A stretch of 38,814 bases of DNA, from the NCBI GenBank assembly GCA_017744415.1, contig JAGIBJ010000106.1, positions 59,374 through 98,187 on the forward strand, in the 5' to 3' direction. This document shows, piece by piece, positions 15,716 to 23,797 of this stretch. This stretch comes from Solirubrobacteraceae bacterium. Its GTDB lineage: Bacteria > Actinomycetota > Thermoleophilia > Solirubrobacterales > Solirubrobacteraceae. How positions within the stretch are numbered: the first letter of the stretch is position 1; the number at the start of each line of letters is the position of its first letter. Made by a program: the position numbers and the translations under genes. The notes beneath the pieces were generated by a model. It saw only the letters and a list, made by a program, of their open reading frames with translations. It searched no databases and was not told the origin of the DNA.

Positions 15716-15721
15716 ATGGTA
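15716..15721 (-). promoter_or_regulatory. -10 box TACCAT of tRNA-Phe
   Basis: Minus-strand TACCAT lies 10 nt before the mature tRNA 5' end, as expected for a stable-RNA promoter with a short leader. No clear -35 is seen. Confidence 0.4.
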
Positions 15722-15888
15722 GCGGGCCGCGCGCGACGAGGTCGCCGGGGGTGCTACAGCGTGGACGGCAGCGCTTTGCTCGCCGACCGATGAGTTTCTG
15801 CGCGCTCGCCGGTCTACGCTCTGACACACCTGTGGCCCGGCCGCCGCGATCGTCGCGCCGGTGGAGCCGCACGAGGGAGGAACCCGCC

Positions 15889-16287
15889 ATGACCGAGACC
15901 GCTACGGCGCTGCGCAAGATCGGAACGATCTGCATCCCGACGCGCAACCAAGACGAGATGCTCGCCTTCTACACGGAGAAGCTCGGCCTCGAGCTGCGCG
16001 AGGAGACGCCGTTCGGCCCCGACAACATGCGCTGGATCGAGGTCGCGCTGCCGGGCACCGAGACGACGATCGCGCTCGCCCCGCCCCCGCCGAACGTCCC
16101 GACGGGCGGCATGCAGACCGGCATCCTCTTCGAGACCGCCGACGTCGACGCCACCCACGCCGAGCTGAAGGCCGCCGGGGTCGACGTCGACCCCGAGGTG
16201 AGCCGCATGGGCGACCCGGTGCCGCCGATGTTCTGGCTGCGCGACCCGGACGGCAACGTCTTGATGATCAACGAGTACTCGCGCTAG
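15889..16287 (+). CDS. VOC-family (glyoxalase-like) protein
   Basis: 132 aa of the vicinal oxygen chelate fold. The first module has TICIPTRNQDEMLAFYTEKLGLEL and RWIEVALPG. The second has GILFETADVDATHAELKAAGVDVD and ends MFWLRDPDGNVLMINEYS, with the metal-ligand Glu in the final strand. The substrate is unknown; such proteins include antibiotic-resistance and ring-cleavage enzymes. The ATG at 15889 has a strong GAGGGAGGA site upstream, so unlike many neighbours this gene has a normal leader. It converges on the dienoyl-CoA reductase gene with 6 nt between stops. It is the first gene beyond the tRNA on the undisturbed side. Confidence 0.9.
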   Translation: MTETATALRKIGTICIPTRNQDEMLAFYTEKLGLELREETPFGPDNMRWIEVALPGTETTIALAPPPPNVPTGGMQTGILFETADVDATHAELKAAGVDVDPEVSRMGDPVPPMFWLRDPDGNVLMINEYSR

Positions 16288-16293
16288 CCCCGC

Positions 16294-18369
16294 TCAGAGC
16301 CTCGCGGCCAGCTCGCTCGCCTGGCGGATCGCCCGCTTCGCGTCGAGCTCGGCCGCCACGTCGGCGCCGCCCACGAGGTGAGTGCTGACGCCTGCGGCGA
16401 CGAGCGCATCGTGCAGTTCGCGCCGCGGCTCCTGCCCGGCGCAGAGCACGACGGTGTCGACCTCGAGCGTGCGCCGCTCGCCGCCCTTGCCGTCCTTGTC
16501 GGCGCCGACCGTGATGTGCAGGCCGGCGTCGTCGATGCTGCGGTAGGTCACGCCGCCGAGCATCTCCACACCCTTGTGCTGGAGCGCCGCGCGGTGCACC
16601 CAGCCGCTCGTCTTGCCCAGCCCGGCACCCACCTTGCTCGTCTTGCGCTGGAGCAGGTGCACCGAGCGCGGCGAGCCCTCGTGGATGCCCTTGGTGAGGC
16701 CGCCCGGCTCGCGCTCGGGATCGGTGACGCCCCACTCCCGCTGCCAGGCCTCGAGATCGAGCGTGGGCGACGTGTCGTGGGTGAGGAACTCGGACACGTC
16801 GAAGCCGATGCCTCCCGCGCCGATCACGGCCACCCGCTCACCGACGGGCTTCGCGCCCGTGAGCACGTCGACGTAGTTGACGACCTTCGGATGGTCGATG
16901 CCCGGAATCGACGGTGTGCGCGGCTCGACGCCCGTCGCCAGCACCACCTCGTCGAAGCCGCCAGCGGCCAACGTCTCGGCCGACGCCTTCGTCCCGAGGT
17001 GCACGGTGACGCCCGTGAGCTCGAGCTGGCGCTTGAAGTAGCGGAGGGTCTCGTCGAACTCCTCCTTACCGGGGATGCGCTTGGCGAGGTTGAACTGGCC
17101 GCCGATCGCGTCGGCCTCGTCGAAGAGCTCGACGTCGTGGCCACGGCCTGCGAGCACCGTCGAGGCAGCGAGGCCGGCCGGGCCCGCGCCGATCACAGCG
17201 ATCTTCTTGGTGGTCGTGGCCGGGAGGTAGTTGAGTTCGAGCTCGCGGCCCGCGCGCGGGTTCACGAGGCAGCTCGCGTGCTTGCGCTTGAAGATGTGGT
17301 CGAGGCAGGCCTGGTTGCAGGCGATGCACACGTTGATCTCGTCGGCGCGACCCTCGGCGGCCTTGTTGACGAAGTCGGCGTCGGCGAGCAGCGGCCGCGC
17401 CATCGACACGAGATCGGCGGCACCGGAGCTGAGCACGTCCTCAGCCACCTGCGGCGTGTTGATGCGGTTGCTCGCGCAGACCGGGATGCTCACCTCGGGC
17501 TTCAGCTTGGCCGTCACCCAGCTGAATGCGGCGCGCGGCACCGACGTGACGATCGTCGGCACGCGCGCCTCGTGCCAGCCGATGCCCGTGTTGATGATCG
17601 ACGCGCCCGCGCCCTCGATGGCCTGAGCGAGCTCGACCGTCTCCTCCCACGTCTGGCCGCCGGGGACGAGATCGAGCATCGAGAGGCGGTAGACGATGAT
17701 GAAGTCCTCGCCGACCGCCGCGCGCGTCTGCTCGACGATCTCGATCGGGAGGCGCATGCGGTTCTGCGCGCTGCCGCCGTACTGGTCGGTGCGGTGGTTG
17801 GTGCCGGCCGAGAGGAACTGATTGATGAAGTAGCCCTCGGAGCCCATGATCTCGATGCCGTCGTAGCCGGCCTCGCGCGCGAGCTCGGCCGAGCGGGCGT
17901 AGTCGGAGATCGTGTGCTTCACCTGCTTCGTGGTGAGCGCCCGCGCCTTGAACGGGTTGATCGGGGCCTTCGTCGCCGATGCCGACACGTTGAACGGGTT
18001 GTAGCCGTAGCGCCCGGCGTGCAGCACCTGCAGGGCGATCTTGCCGCCGTGCTGATGCACGGCTGAGGTGACCTCGCGGTGCTTGCTCGCGAGCGACTGC
18101 GTCGCCATGCGGCTGCCGAACGGGCTGAGCCAGCCCTCGCGATTGGGGGCGTAGCCGCCCGTGATCATCAGGCCCACGCCGCCCTTGCTCCGCTCGGCGA
18201 AGTAGGCCGCGAGCGCCGGCAGATCCTTGGAGCGATCCTCGAGGCCCGTGTGCATCGAGCCCATCACCACGCGGTTGCGCAGCTCGGTGTGGCCCAAGTC
18301 GAGCGGGGCGAGCAGGTGCGGGAAGGTGGTCGGCTGGGACGACGAAGGCGACGGCGACGCGGTGGTCAT
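16294..18369 (-). CDS. fadH: NADPH-dependent 2,4-dienoyl-CoA reductase
   Basis: 691 aa, matching the length of FadH, which reduces dienoyl-CoA intermediates of unsaturated fatty-acid oxidation. Residues about 16-345 form the old-yellow-enzyme FMN barrel (LLAPLDLGHTELRNRVVMGSMHTG, GYDGIEIMGSEGYFINQFLS). The 4Fe-4S cysteines are C348, C351, C355 and C367 (CIAC, NQAC, HASC), followed by the FAD-binding GAGPAG near 394-399 and a second dinucleotide fold GAGGIGFDV. Related trimethylamine or enal reductases share this layout, but the whole pattern fits FadH best. The ATG at 18369 lies 6 nt from a TATAAC box, so the mRNA is probably leaderless; the upstream 18489 start is rejected. Confidence 0.92.
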   Translation of the reverse strand: MTTASPSPSSSQPTTFPHLLAPLDLGHTELRNRVVMGSMHTGLEDRSKDLPALAAYFAERSKGGVGLMITGGYAPNREGWLSPFGSRMATQSLASKHREVTSAVHQHGGKIALQVLHAGRYGYNPFNVSASATKAPINPFKARALTTKQVKHTISDYARSAELAREAGYDGIEIMGSEGYFINQFLSAGTNHRTDQYGGSAQNRMRLPIEIVEQTRAAVGEDFIIVYRLSMLDLVPGGQTWEETVELAQAIEGAGASIINTGIGWHEARVPTIVTSVPRAAFSWVTAKLKPEVSIPVCASNRINTPQVAEDVLSSGAADLVSMARPLLADADFVNKAAEGRADEINVCIACNQACLDHIFKRKHASCLVNPRAGRELELNYLPATTTKKIAVIGAGPAGLAASTVLAGRGHDVELFDEADAIGGQFNLAKRIPGKEEFDETLRYFKRQLELTGVTVHLGTKASAETLAAGGFDEVVLATGVEPRTPSIPGIDHPKVVNYVDVLTGAKPVGERVAVIGAGGIGFDVSEFLTHDTSPTLDLEAWQREWGVTDPEREPGGLTKGIHEGSPRSVHLLQRKTSKVGAGLGKTSGWVHRAALQHKGVEMLGGVTYRSIDDAGLHITVGADKDGKGGERRTLEVDTVVLCAGQEPRRELHDALVAAGVSTHLVGGADVAAELDAKRAIRQASELAARL

Positions 18370-18375
18370 AGCAGT

Positions 18376-18381
18376 GTTATA
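18376..18381 (-). promoter_or_regulatory. -10 box TATAAC of fadH, leaderless
   Basis: Minus-strand TATAAC ends 6 nt before the fadH ATG. Together with the absence of a Shine-Dalgarno this predicts transcription starting at the start codon. Confidence 0.55.
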
Positions 18382-18418
18382 CACGCCGACGCCCGCGCCG
18401 TGTGGGCGCGATCGACGC

Positions 18419-19357
18419 TCAGGTCGTGCGCGGGATGCCTGCCGAGCGGCCCGGGCCCAGCTTGCCCTCGATCGCCGGGAGCACGGCAACGGGGACGGTC
18501 GCGCGGCGCAGAATCTCAGCGGAGCGCGAGCCCAGGAACACGCTCCGCAGGCCGGAGGGCGGGCTGGAGCCGACCACCATCAGGTCGCCCGCGTCCCAGT
18601 CGACCTGGTCGATCGCGGCGCCCCAGTCCTGGCCGTCGGCGATGTCGGTGTGGATGAAGCGCGTCGGCAGGTCGAGGTCGTCGAGGCCGCGCACGGCCTT
18701 GTCGATCTTCGCCTGCATCTGCTCCTTCCACTGGGCCGCGAGCTCGTTCTCGTACTTCACGCCTCCGGGGTTGGGCGCTGTGCTCGCCTGCCGCACCCAG
18801 AAGGTGGCCGTGCGCAGCTGCGTGTCGGCGCGCTCGGCGAGCAGCGCCGAGTAACGCAGCGCGAAGATGCTCTCGGGATCAGGGCCGAACGCCACGGTCA
18901 CGCGCCGCAGCGGATGGTCGGCGTCGATCCGCGAGTAGCCCTCGGGGGCAAGGAGCACCGGCACCGACGAGGAGTTGAGCAGCCCGCGCGTGGTCGGCCC
19001 GAGGTGGATGTGGCCCGGTGGGATGCCACCCTCCGCCGGCCCGAGCACGAGCTGCCCCGGGCGCTCCTCCTCGATCGCCGCGAGCAGACCGGCGCGCGCC
19101 GAGCGGTCGCGCTTGACGATCACGCCGTCGTAACGGTCACCGAGGCGATGCTTCGCCTCTTCGAGCCCGTCGCGGGCCAGCAGCTCACCGAGCTTCTCGT
19201 CGGTCATTCCCACCCGTAGCGGCGACGGCATCCCCGCGGCCACGACGACCACGACGGCCGCCTTCACCTGCCGATCCAGTGCCGTTGCAAGCGTGCCAGC
19301 GAGCTCGATCGCTGCGGTGTTGCGGCGGCCGGGTTCGATGGCGACGAGCACGCTCAC
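18419..19357 (-). CDS. universal stress protein, two Usp domains
   Basis: 312 aa with two tandem Usp folds. Domain one covers about 1-140 (MSVLVAIEPGRRN, closing with LLNSSSVPVLLAPEG). Domain two covers about 150-300 (RRVTVAFGPDPES, LMVVGSSPPSGLRSVFLGSRSAEILRRATVPVAVLP). The G-x2-G-x9-G-(S/T) ATP loop is recognisable in the second (GSSPPSGLRSVFLGSRS) and more altered in the first (GPAEGGIPPGHIHLGPTT). Such proteins bind ATP or cAMP and help cells endure starvation. The GTG start overlaps the stop of the upstream glycosyltransferase-PHP gene by 4 nt, so the two are translationally coupled. Confidence 0.9.
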   Translation of the reverse strand: MSVLVAIEPGRRNTAAIELAGTLATALDRQVKAAVVVVVAAGMPSPLRVGMTDEKLGELLARDGLEEAKHRLGDRYDGVIVKRDRSARAGLLAAIEEERPGQLVLGPAEGGIPPGHIHLGPTTRGLLNSSSVPVLLAPEGYSRIDADHPLRRVTVAFGPDPESIFALRYSALLAERADTQLRTATFWVRQASTAPNPGGVKYENELAAQWKEQMQAKIDKAVRGLDDLDLPTRFIHTDIADGQDWGAAIDQVDWDAGDLMVVGSSPPSGLRSVFLGSRSAEILRRATVPVAVLPAIEGKLGPGRSAGIPRTT

Positions 19358-21315
19358 GGGCGTTCGACGCCGCGCTCGGCCCTGCGCACGCGGCGCTGAT
19401 TGCGGGCACGCCGTGCACCGCTGGGCGTCGCCTTGGTTTCGAGGAACTTGAGTGCCTGCACGTAGAGCAGGCTCGCGGGCCGCGGGGCGATCTCCGCGAT
19501 CCGCAGGCCGGCGAGGAACTCCTCGGGGCCGTCGAAGTCGGGCATGCGGATCCGTACCGAGCCGAGGCCCTGGGCGACGTGCGCATCGGAGCCCGCGCCT
19601 TGGGCGAGGCGGTACTTGGTGGCGAAGCGTCGGGCCTCGTCGTTGAACGTGCCGACGGCGACGCGCGGGTTGAACACCTCGATCGCGTCGATGTCGTCGA
19701 GCACGTCGAGCAGGTGCTCGTAGTCGGGCACGGCGTGCATGCGGTCGAACGGATGCGGCACGTAGACCACGCCACCTTGGCGCTTGATCTCGGCGATGGT
19801 CTCCTGCAACGAGAGGCCACGCGGGATCTCCTCGTTGATGAAGAGGCCGATCACCTCGCCCTGGGAGGCCGTCTTCACCTCCTCGCCGATGATCACCTTC
19901 ACGCCGTAGCGCTCGCTGAGCTCGGCGGCTTCGTAGGCACCGCCGATCACGTTGTGGTCGGTGACGGCGATCGCTCCGAGTCCGCGTTCCTTGGCGGTCG
20001 CGAGCAGCACCTCGACGGGCGTGGCGCAGTCGTGCGACCAGTCCGTGTGCATGTGCAGATCGACGTCGATCAGCTCGCGGTCGCGCAGGCGCGCGAGCAT
20101 CGCCGGGGGCACGGCCGGGTCGCGGCGGCGGGCGAGCAGGGCGCGGTACGCGTCGACCACCGCGTCGACCACGCGGGCCGGGCGCTGCGCGGCCCGCACC
20201 GTGGCGCCGGCGTCGTGCAGGCGCTGCAGGCGGGCGCGATCGGTGGCGAGGAGCTCGATCGAGGTGGCGATCGACTGCGGGCTGCGCACGTCGATCCGCA
20301 GGCCGCGCTCGTCCTCCCCGATCACCTCGAGGTGGGCGGCGAGGCGCGTCGCGATCGGCACGGCGCCCGCGGCGATCGCGCGCACGACGCCCGTCGGCTC
20401 GGGGTCGGAGCCGTCGGATGCGAACACCGCGACCTGGGCCCAGTCGAGCAACTCCTGCTCGTCGGTCTCGTCGCCGGCCGGCAGGAACGTGACCTGCCCG
20501 GTGAGCTCGGGCGGGAGCGGGGCGCTCGCCGACGGGCCGCGTGCACTCATCAGGCGCGCCTCCCAGGCGATGCCGGCGGGCAGCATCCGCAGCGCGCGGA
20601 GCACCGTGCGCATGGCCGCGCGCTCCTCGTGCTCGAGGTAGGCGATGCGCAGGGGTTCGGGGCCGAGCTCCTCGGCGCGGGCGGCGTCCGGTGTGGGGCT
20701 GGCGACGAACGCGGCGGCCTCGACGCGCGGCACCCCCGGCGCGATCGGCGTGACGGTGCCACCAAGCAGCGACTCGACCTCGTGCGCGACGACGAGCGAC
20801 GTGGCGAGGCGGGCGTCGAGGCGGCCGAAGCGCTGCTCGCGCATGCGCTTGGTGATCGGGGTCGTGAGGGTGCGATGCGGCGAGCCGTGGAAGGTGGCGA
20901 CGTTGAGCGCGCCGCTGGCCTTGAGCGCCGCGGCGGTGACCGACGGCGGGAGCGGATCGTGAAGGTGGCAGAGGTCGAACGGGATGCCTTCGAAGAGCGT
21001 CTCGAGCGTGCGGGCGACGTCGACCGGCACCACGCCCTCCCGTCGTCCGGCACGCACCGGCAGCGAGGCCTCGCCGATCGCGATCTCGGTCGGCGTGCCG
21101 CCCGGCTCAGGGACGAGCTGCATCGGATCGGTACTCAGGAGCGTCCGCGTGGAGCGGATCGCTGCGCGGTCTCGGCTGGGTGCGACGATCACGACCTGGT
21201 GCCCGCGCTCGGCGAGACCCGCCGCGAGCAGGCGCGTGTGCCGGGATGCCTCGTGGTGATCGTCGATCGGCCGGGGGCAGATCTGGGCGATCAGGAGCGG
21301 GCCGGAGTCGGTCAC
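19354..21315 (-). CDS. glycosyltransferase (GT4-like) fused to PHP phosphoesterase
   Basis: 653 aa. Residues about 5-390 form a GT-B glycosyltransferase: IAQICPRPIDDHHEASRHTRLLAAGLAERGHQVVIVAP is the group-4 opening, and the second half has PTGVVRAIAAGAVPIATRLAAHLEVIGEDERGLRI. The acidic E of the family's EX7E site is altered. Residues about 417-620 form a PHP domain with metal-ligand motifs DLHMHTDWSHD, TDHN, GEEV, HPFDR and GSDAH, as in TrpH-type phosphoesterases. The tail is Arg-rich. The fusion suggests sugar transfer linked to hydrolysis of a phosphate ester, but no substrate can be named. The GTG start lies 7 nt after a TACACT box. Its stop overlaps the universal stress gene. Confidence 0.85.
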   Translation of the reverse strand: MTDSGPLLIAQICPRPIDDHHEASRHTRLLAAGLAERGHQVVIVAPSRDRAAIRSTRTLLSTDPMQLVPEPGGTPTEIAIGEASLPVRAGRREGVVPVDVARTLETLFEGIPFDLCHLHDPLPPSVTAAALKASGALNVATFHGSPHRTLTTPITKRMREQRFGRLDARLATSLVVAHEVESLLGGTVTPIAPGVPRVEAAAFVASPTPDAARAEELGPEPLRIAYLEHEERAAMRTVLRALRMLPAGIAWEARLMSARGPSASAPLPPELTGQVTFLPAGDETDEQELLDWAQVAVFASDGSDPEPTGVVRAIAAGAVPIATRLAAHLEVIGEDERGLRIDVRSPQSIATSIELLATDRARLQRLHDAGATVRAAQRPARVVDAVVDAYRALLARRRDPAVPPAMLARLRDRELIDVDLHMHTDWSHDCATPVEVLLATAKERGLGAIAVTDHNVIGGAYEAAELSERYGVKVIIGEEVKTASQGEVIGLFINEEIPRGLSLQETIAEIKRQGGVVYVPHPFDRMHAVPDYEHLLDVLDDIDAIEVFNPRVAVGTFNDEARRFATKYRLAQGAGSDAHVAQGLGSVRIRMPDFDGPEEFLAGLRIAEIAPRPASLLYVQALKFLETKATPSGARRARNQRRVRRAERGVERP

Positions 21316-21322
21316 GTGCGGG

Positions 21323-21328
21323 AGTGTA
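21323..21328 (-). promoter_or_regulatory. -10 box TACACT, leaderless promoter
   Basis: Minus-strand TACACT ends 7 nt before the GTG start at 21315 of the glycosyltransferase-PHP gene and would also drive the stress protein. Confidence 0.5.
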
Positions 21329-21429
21329 CGGGCGTCGGCCGTCGTGTCGAGCCGGGTACCCGGGACGCCTGGCGCACGTCACGCACCAGCTTTGCTCCAC
21401 GCGGATGAACGGGCGCGCACTACGCACGC

Positions 21430-21462
21430 GTGCCGAACCCGGTGGTTGGCCGGGTCCGGCAC
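21430..21462. repeat. inverted repeat GTGCCGAACCCGG / CCGGGTCCGGCAC
   Basis: 13-nt arms (21430-21442, 21450-21462) with one mismatch and a 7-nt loop. Flanking ACGCAC sequences extend the pairing with a 2-nt bulge. Confidence 0.5.
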
Positions 21463-21503
21463 GTGCGTGGTGTCCCTGTGGGTATGTGATGGTGGTGCGG
21501 CAC

Positions 21504-21540
21504 GCCGGTGGCTGGCCCCGCCCAGAGCCCTGCCACCGGC
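21504..21540. repeat. perfect inverted repeat GCCGGTGGC / GCCACCGGC
   Basis: 9-bp arms at 21504-21512 and 21532-21540 with a 19-nt loop. The arm resembles the tandem unit found 250 bp further on. Confidence 0.5.
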
Positions 21541-21792
21541 GCCTACACCGCGTGCACGGTGCGCGGCGAACCTGCCCGAACGCCGGCGCTCCGTGAGGCC
21601 AGTGGTGAGTTTGTGTCGTCCCACTCCCTGCTGGCCATGGATCACAAGATGGCGGCCGAACCCGAGCGGGCGCTCCACATTCCCTGAGCAGTTGCTGAGA
21701 GCGGCGCGCCCCGCAAACGCCGGCTCAACCCGCGGTTCACGCAAACCCAAAGCGCCGCCCGTCGTCGGCGGCGCACGTGGTTGGTCTCGGCC

Positions 21793-21848
21793 GGTGGTCT
21801 GGCGCCGGTGGTCTGGCGCCGGTGGTCTGGCGCCGGTGGTCTGGCGCC
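21793..21848. repeat. four exact tandem copies of GGTGGTCTGGCGCC
   Basis: Units at 21793, 21807, 21821 and 21835, each 14 bp with no variation. The unit is not a multiple of three, so it is not a coding repeat. Exact identity implies recent slippage and possible length variation between strains. Confidence 0.9.
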
Positions 21849-21934
21849 TGTCGGCGCGGATCGAGGAGGACGGGAATGCGGGAGCGGCCGCTCGGCGCGC
21901 TCGGGTCGCAGCCGAGCGCCTGTCGGCGCGGATC
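21844..21934. repeat. 19-bp direct repeat GCGCCTGTCGGCGCGGATC
   Basis: Identical copies at 21844-21862 and 21916-21934, the first overlapping the last tandem unit. A degenerate third copy (TCGGCGCG, TG, GATC) lies near 22071. The period is 72 bp. Confidence 0.7.
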
Positions 21935-21974
21935 ACCGAGGCGCGCCGAGCGGCCACCAACGCCTCTCCGCCCT

Positions 21975-22025
21975 CGTTCTGTCGAGAGATGAGGTCCGTG
22001 GCGGACCACATCTCTCGACAGAACG
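21975..22025. repeat. 51-nt near-perfect palindrome
   Basis: The outer arms are CGTTCTGTCGAGAGATG and its exact complement (21975-21991, 22009-22025). Inside lie one A-A mismatch, a 6-bp GGTCCG/CGGACC stem and a 3-nt TGG loop. That is 23 paired positions. No T-run follows, which argues against an ordinary terminator. It may be an RNA hairpin, a REP-like element or a transposase-type recognition end. Confidence 0.85.
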
Positions 22026-22195
22026 CCCGGGACCCATCGCCACTCGACGCACGACCGGTGCGCCAGCGTCTCGGCGCGTGGATCGCGCGGCTCCTGCCGA
22101 TTACACACCTACGGGCGACAGCCACGCTCGTTCGGCCGGGTCATCGCGCAACACGCACCGGCCGCTCCCCCGCTCTCAGCCCTGCACCGCTCTCC

Positions 22196-23080
22196 ATGCT
22201 CGACGCCACCACCGCCCTCCCGACCACCGCACTGCCGAACGCCTCGGGCGAGGTCGGCGAGCCCGACTGCCTGCGCTCCGCGATCACCGCGCGCCGCAGC
22301 CGCCGCAGCCGTACGCGCCACGCGCTCACCACGTGGTTCGCGCTGCTGGCCTTCCTCGTCGCCCTCGGCGCCGCCGCCGACCGCAGCGAGGCACGCCTCA
22401 GCACCGGCACCGTCTTCGGGCCGGTGGCCCACAACCCGGCCGACGCCCTGGACGACACGATCATCGACGACCAGTTCTACGACCGCGCCACCCACTGCGT
22501 GAAGCAGCCGACGAAGGGCGCCCTCGCACTCGTGAAGTGGCTACCGACGATCTCGCCCCGCGGCATCAACTGGGGCATCAACCGCTGCGAGATGTGGGGC
22601 AAGAAGAGCGCCTCGCTCCACGCCGAGGGCCGCGCCATCGACTGGCACCTCGACGTGCACAACAGCGCCGACAAGGCCGAGGCGGAGCGCGTGATCCGCG
22701 TGCTGCTCGCTCCCGATGCCAACGGCAACCCGCACGCGCTCGCGCGCCGTCTCGGCGTGCAGGGCCTGATCTGGAACTGCCAGGCCTGGTGGGGCGGCCA
22801 GAGCCTCGTGCGTTACTCCGTCTGCAACGGCAAGAACGGCCGCCTGAACGCGAAGGTGGACGACACCACCGCGCACCGCAACCACATCCACCTCGAGCTC
22901 AACAAGGCCGGCGCCAAGCTGCAGACGAGCTGGTGGACCCGCCGCGCCGCGACCACGAAGACGAAGGCCCGCCCGACGCCGACCCCAGCGCCCGCGGTCA
23001 TCGACCCCGTCGACGCGGACGACTCCCAAGTCGCCGACGACGACGGCATCAACCCCGACGGCGGCGCCACCGTCCGCTAG
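22196..23080 (+). CDS. exported peptidase M15-like (DD-carboxypeptidase fold) protein
   Basis: 294 aa. A 40-residue basic N-tail precedes one hydrophobic segment (about 43-61, TTWFALLAFLVALGAAADRSEA), so the protein is secreted or anchored facing out. The M15 zinc signature S-x-H-x2-G-x-A-x-D is present as SLHAEGRAID with His142 and Asp149, and the third ligand is His232 in HRNHIHLEL. Family members cut D-Ala-D-Ala cell-wall peptides. The usual catalytic Glu-x-x-His is replaced by the NHIH arrangement, so the exact activity is uncertain. The tail is Pro/Thr-rich then acidic. The ATG at 22196 is chosen; longer frames run through repeats. No leaderless box is seen. Confidence 0.72.
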   Translation: MLDATTALPTTALPNASGEVGEPDCLRSAITARRSRRSRTRHALTTWFALLAFLVALGAAADRSEARLSTGTVFGPVAHNPADALDDTIIDDQFYDRATHCVKQPTKGALALVKWLPTISPRGINWGINRCEMWGKKSASLHAEGRAIDWHLDVHNSADKAEAERVIRVLLAPDANGNPHALARRLGVQGLIWNCQAWWGGQSLVRYSVCNGKNGRLNAKVDDTTAHRNHIHLELNKAGAKLQTSWWTRRAATTKTKARPTPTPAPAVIDPVDADDSQVADDDGINPDGGATVR

Positions 23081-23142
23081 GCGCTCCGCTGGGCCGCGAG
23101 CGCCCCGCCCGCGGCAGCCGGGACAGCCGCGGCAGCCGACGC

Positions 23143-23508
23143 CTACTCGTCGGCGAGCAGCGCGGCCACGCCCAAGCCCGCGGCCGCGAAGGCCGTGAGG
23201 CCCCCGGAGATCGCCGTCGACTTCGGCAGCGAGCCGTCGCGGCCGCCCAGGATGGCGGCTACACCGTCGAGCGCGTCGCAGGCGATGCCGAGCTTCCAAG
23301 CCAGGCGCCGGGCGTCGCCTTCGGCGCCGTACACCGCGGCCGCGAGCGCGATGTCGCGGACGCCGAACAGCCGCGCGAGGTAGCTCTGCGGGTTGCCGGT
23401 CATGTCAAGCCCAAAGACCTTGCCCGTGAGGCCCGGTGCCGCGTAGGCACCCGCGCCTACGGCGAGTCGAAGAGCAGAGAGCGTGGTTCCAGGCGTGAGC
23501 GTCGGCAT
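23143..23508 (-). CDS. small DUF4267-like membrane protein
   Basis: 121 aa with three or four hydrophobic segments (ALRLAVGAGAYAAPGLTGKVFG, RLFGVRDIALAAAVYG, CDALDGVAAILGG, LTAFAAAGLGVAALLA). The RLFGVRDIALA motif and the overall pattern fit the DUF4267 group of small inner-membrane proteins of unknown role. The ATG at 23508 follows a TAGGTT box by 6 nt. It runs convergently with the M15-like gene upstream of it in coordinates, 62 nt apart. Confidence 0.75.
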   Translation of the reverse strand: MPTLTPGTTLSALRLAVGAGAYAAPGLTGKVFGLDMTGNPQSYLARLFGVRDIALAAAVYGAEGDARRLAWKLGIACDALDGVAAILGGRDGSLPKSTAISGGLTAFAAAGLGVAALLADE

Positions 23509-23514
23509 GGCCCG

Positions 23515-23520
23515 AACCTA
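23515..23520 (-). promoter_or_regulatory. -10 box TAGGTT, leaderless promoter
   Basis: Minus-strand TAGGTT ends 6 nt before the ATG at 23508. Confidence 0.45.
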
Positions 23521-23602
23521 CTCCCACCGATCCGAGCTCTCGCCGTTCCGCGCAGAACGCGCCGTTCTCCGGGGCGCGCCGCCGGGGCCTCAGCACGGCG
23601 AC

Positions 23603-23628
23603 GAGCGCCAGACCCCCGTCTGGCGCTC
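23603..23628 (-). terminator. 11-bp perfect hairpin, candidate terminator
   Basis: GAGCGCCAGAC and GTCTGGCGCTC with a 4-nt loop in the spacer 23509-23797. It lies downstream of the secreted-protein gene ending at 23798 and upstream of the DUF4267 promoter. There is no T-run. The rest of the spacer also has a CCCTCT/AGAGGG stem (about 23720) and no gene. Confidence 0.45.
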
Positions 23629-23797
23629 GCCCGAGTTCGGGCGACGCGTTCGGCGTGCCCGGGTTGAACGGCCCGGCGTACCGCCCTTCCGGGAGGCACG
23701 GGGCTTGTTCGTGTCACCCCTCTTCAGAGGGTCGGTCGCGCGTGGCCCCCGCCACGTCGCGCACGTTTGGTCAAAAGCTCAGTAGCGCCTCATGCGG

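Larger units (their letters stand above)
21316..22195. other. 880-bp gene-free, repeat-rich region
   Basis: Open frames cross this stretch, but their translations are Arg/Ala/Pro-rich and show no family resemblance. It contains three inverted repeats, a 14-bp tandem array, a 19-bp direct duplication and a 51-nt palindrome. Only the first bases (promoter of the minus-strand gene) have an ordinary explanation. Confidence 0.6.

Noticed and set aside
16378..18066. 562-codon + strand frame opposite fadH
   Set aside because: Shadow of the minus-strand gene; composition is repetitive and without family resemblance.
19279..21408. 709-codon + strand frame opposite the glycosyltransferase-PHP gene
   Set aside because: Same reason; all motifs are on the minus strand.
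21793..21848. Possible CRISPR array
   Set aside because: The units abut without spacers, are only 14 bp, and no cas gene is present.
21344..22195. Upstream extension of the M15-like gene through the repeats
   Set aside because: It would translate a 14-bp repeat array and a palindrome, has no family similarity, and the export segment needs the start at 22196.
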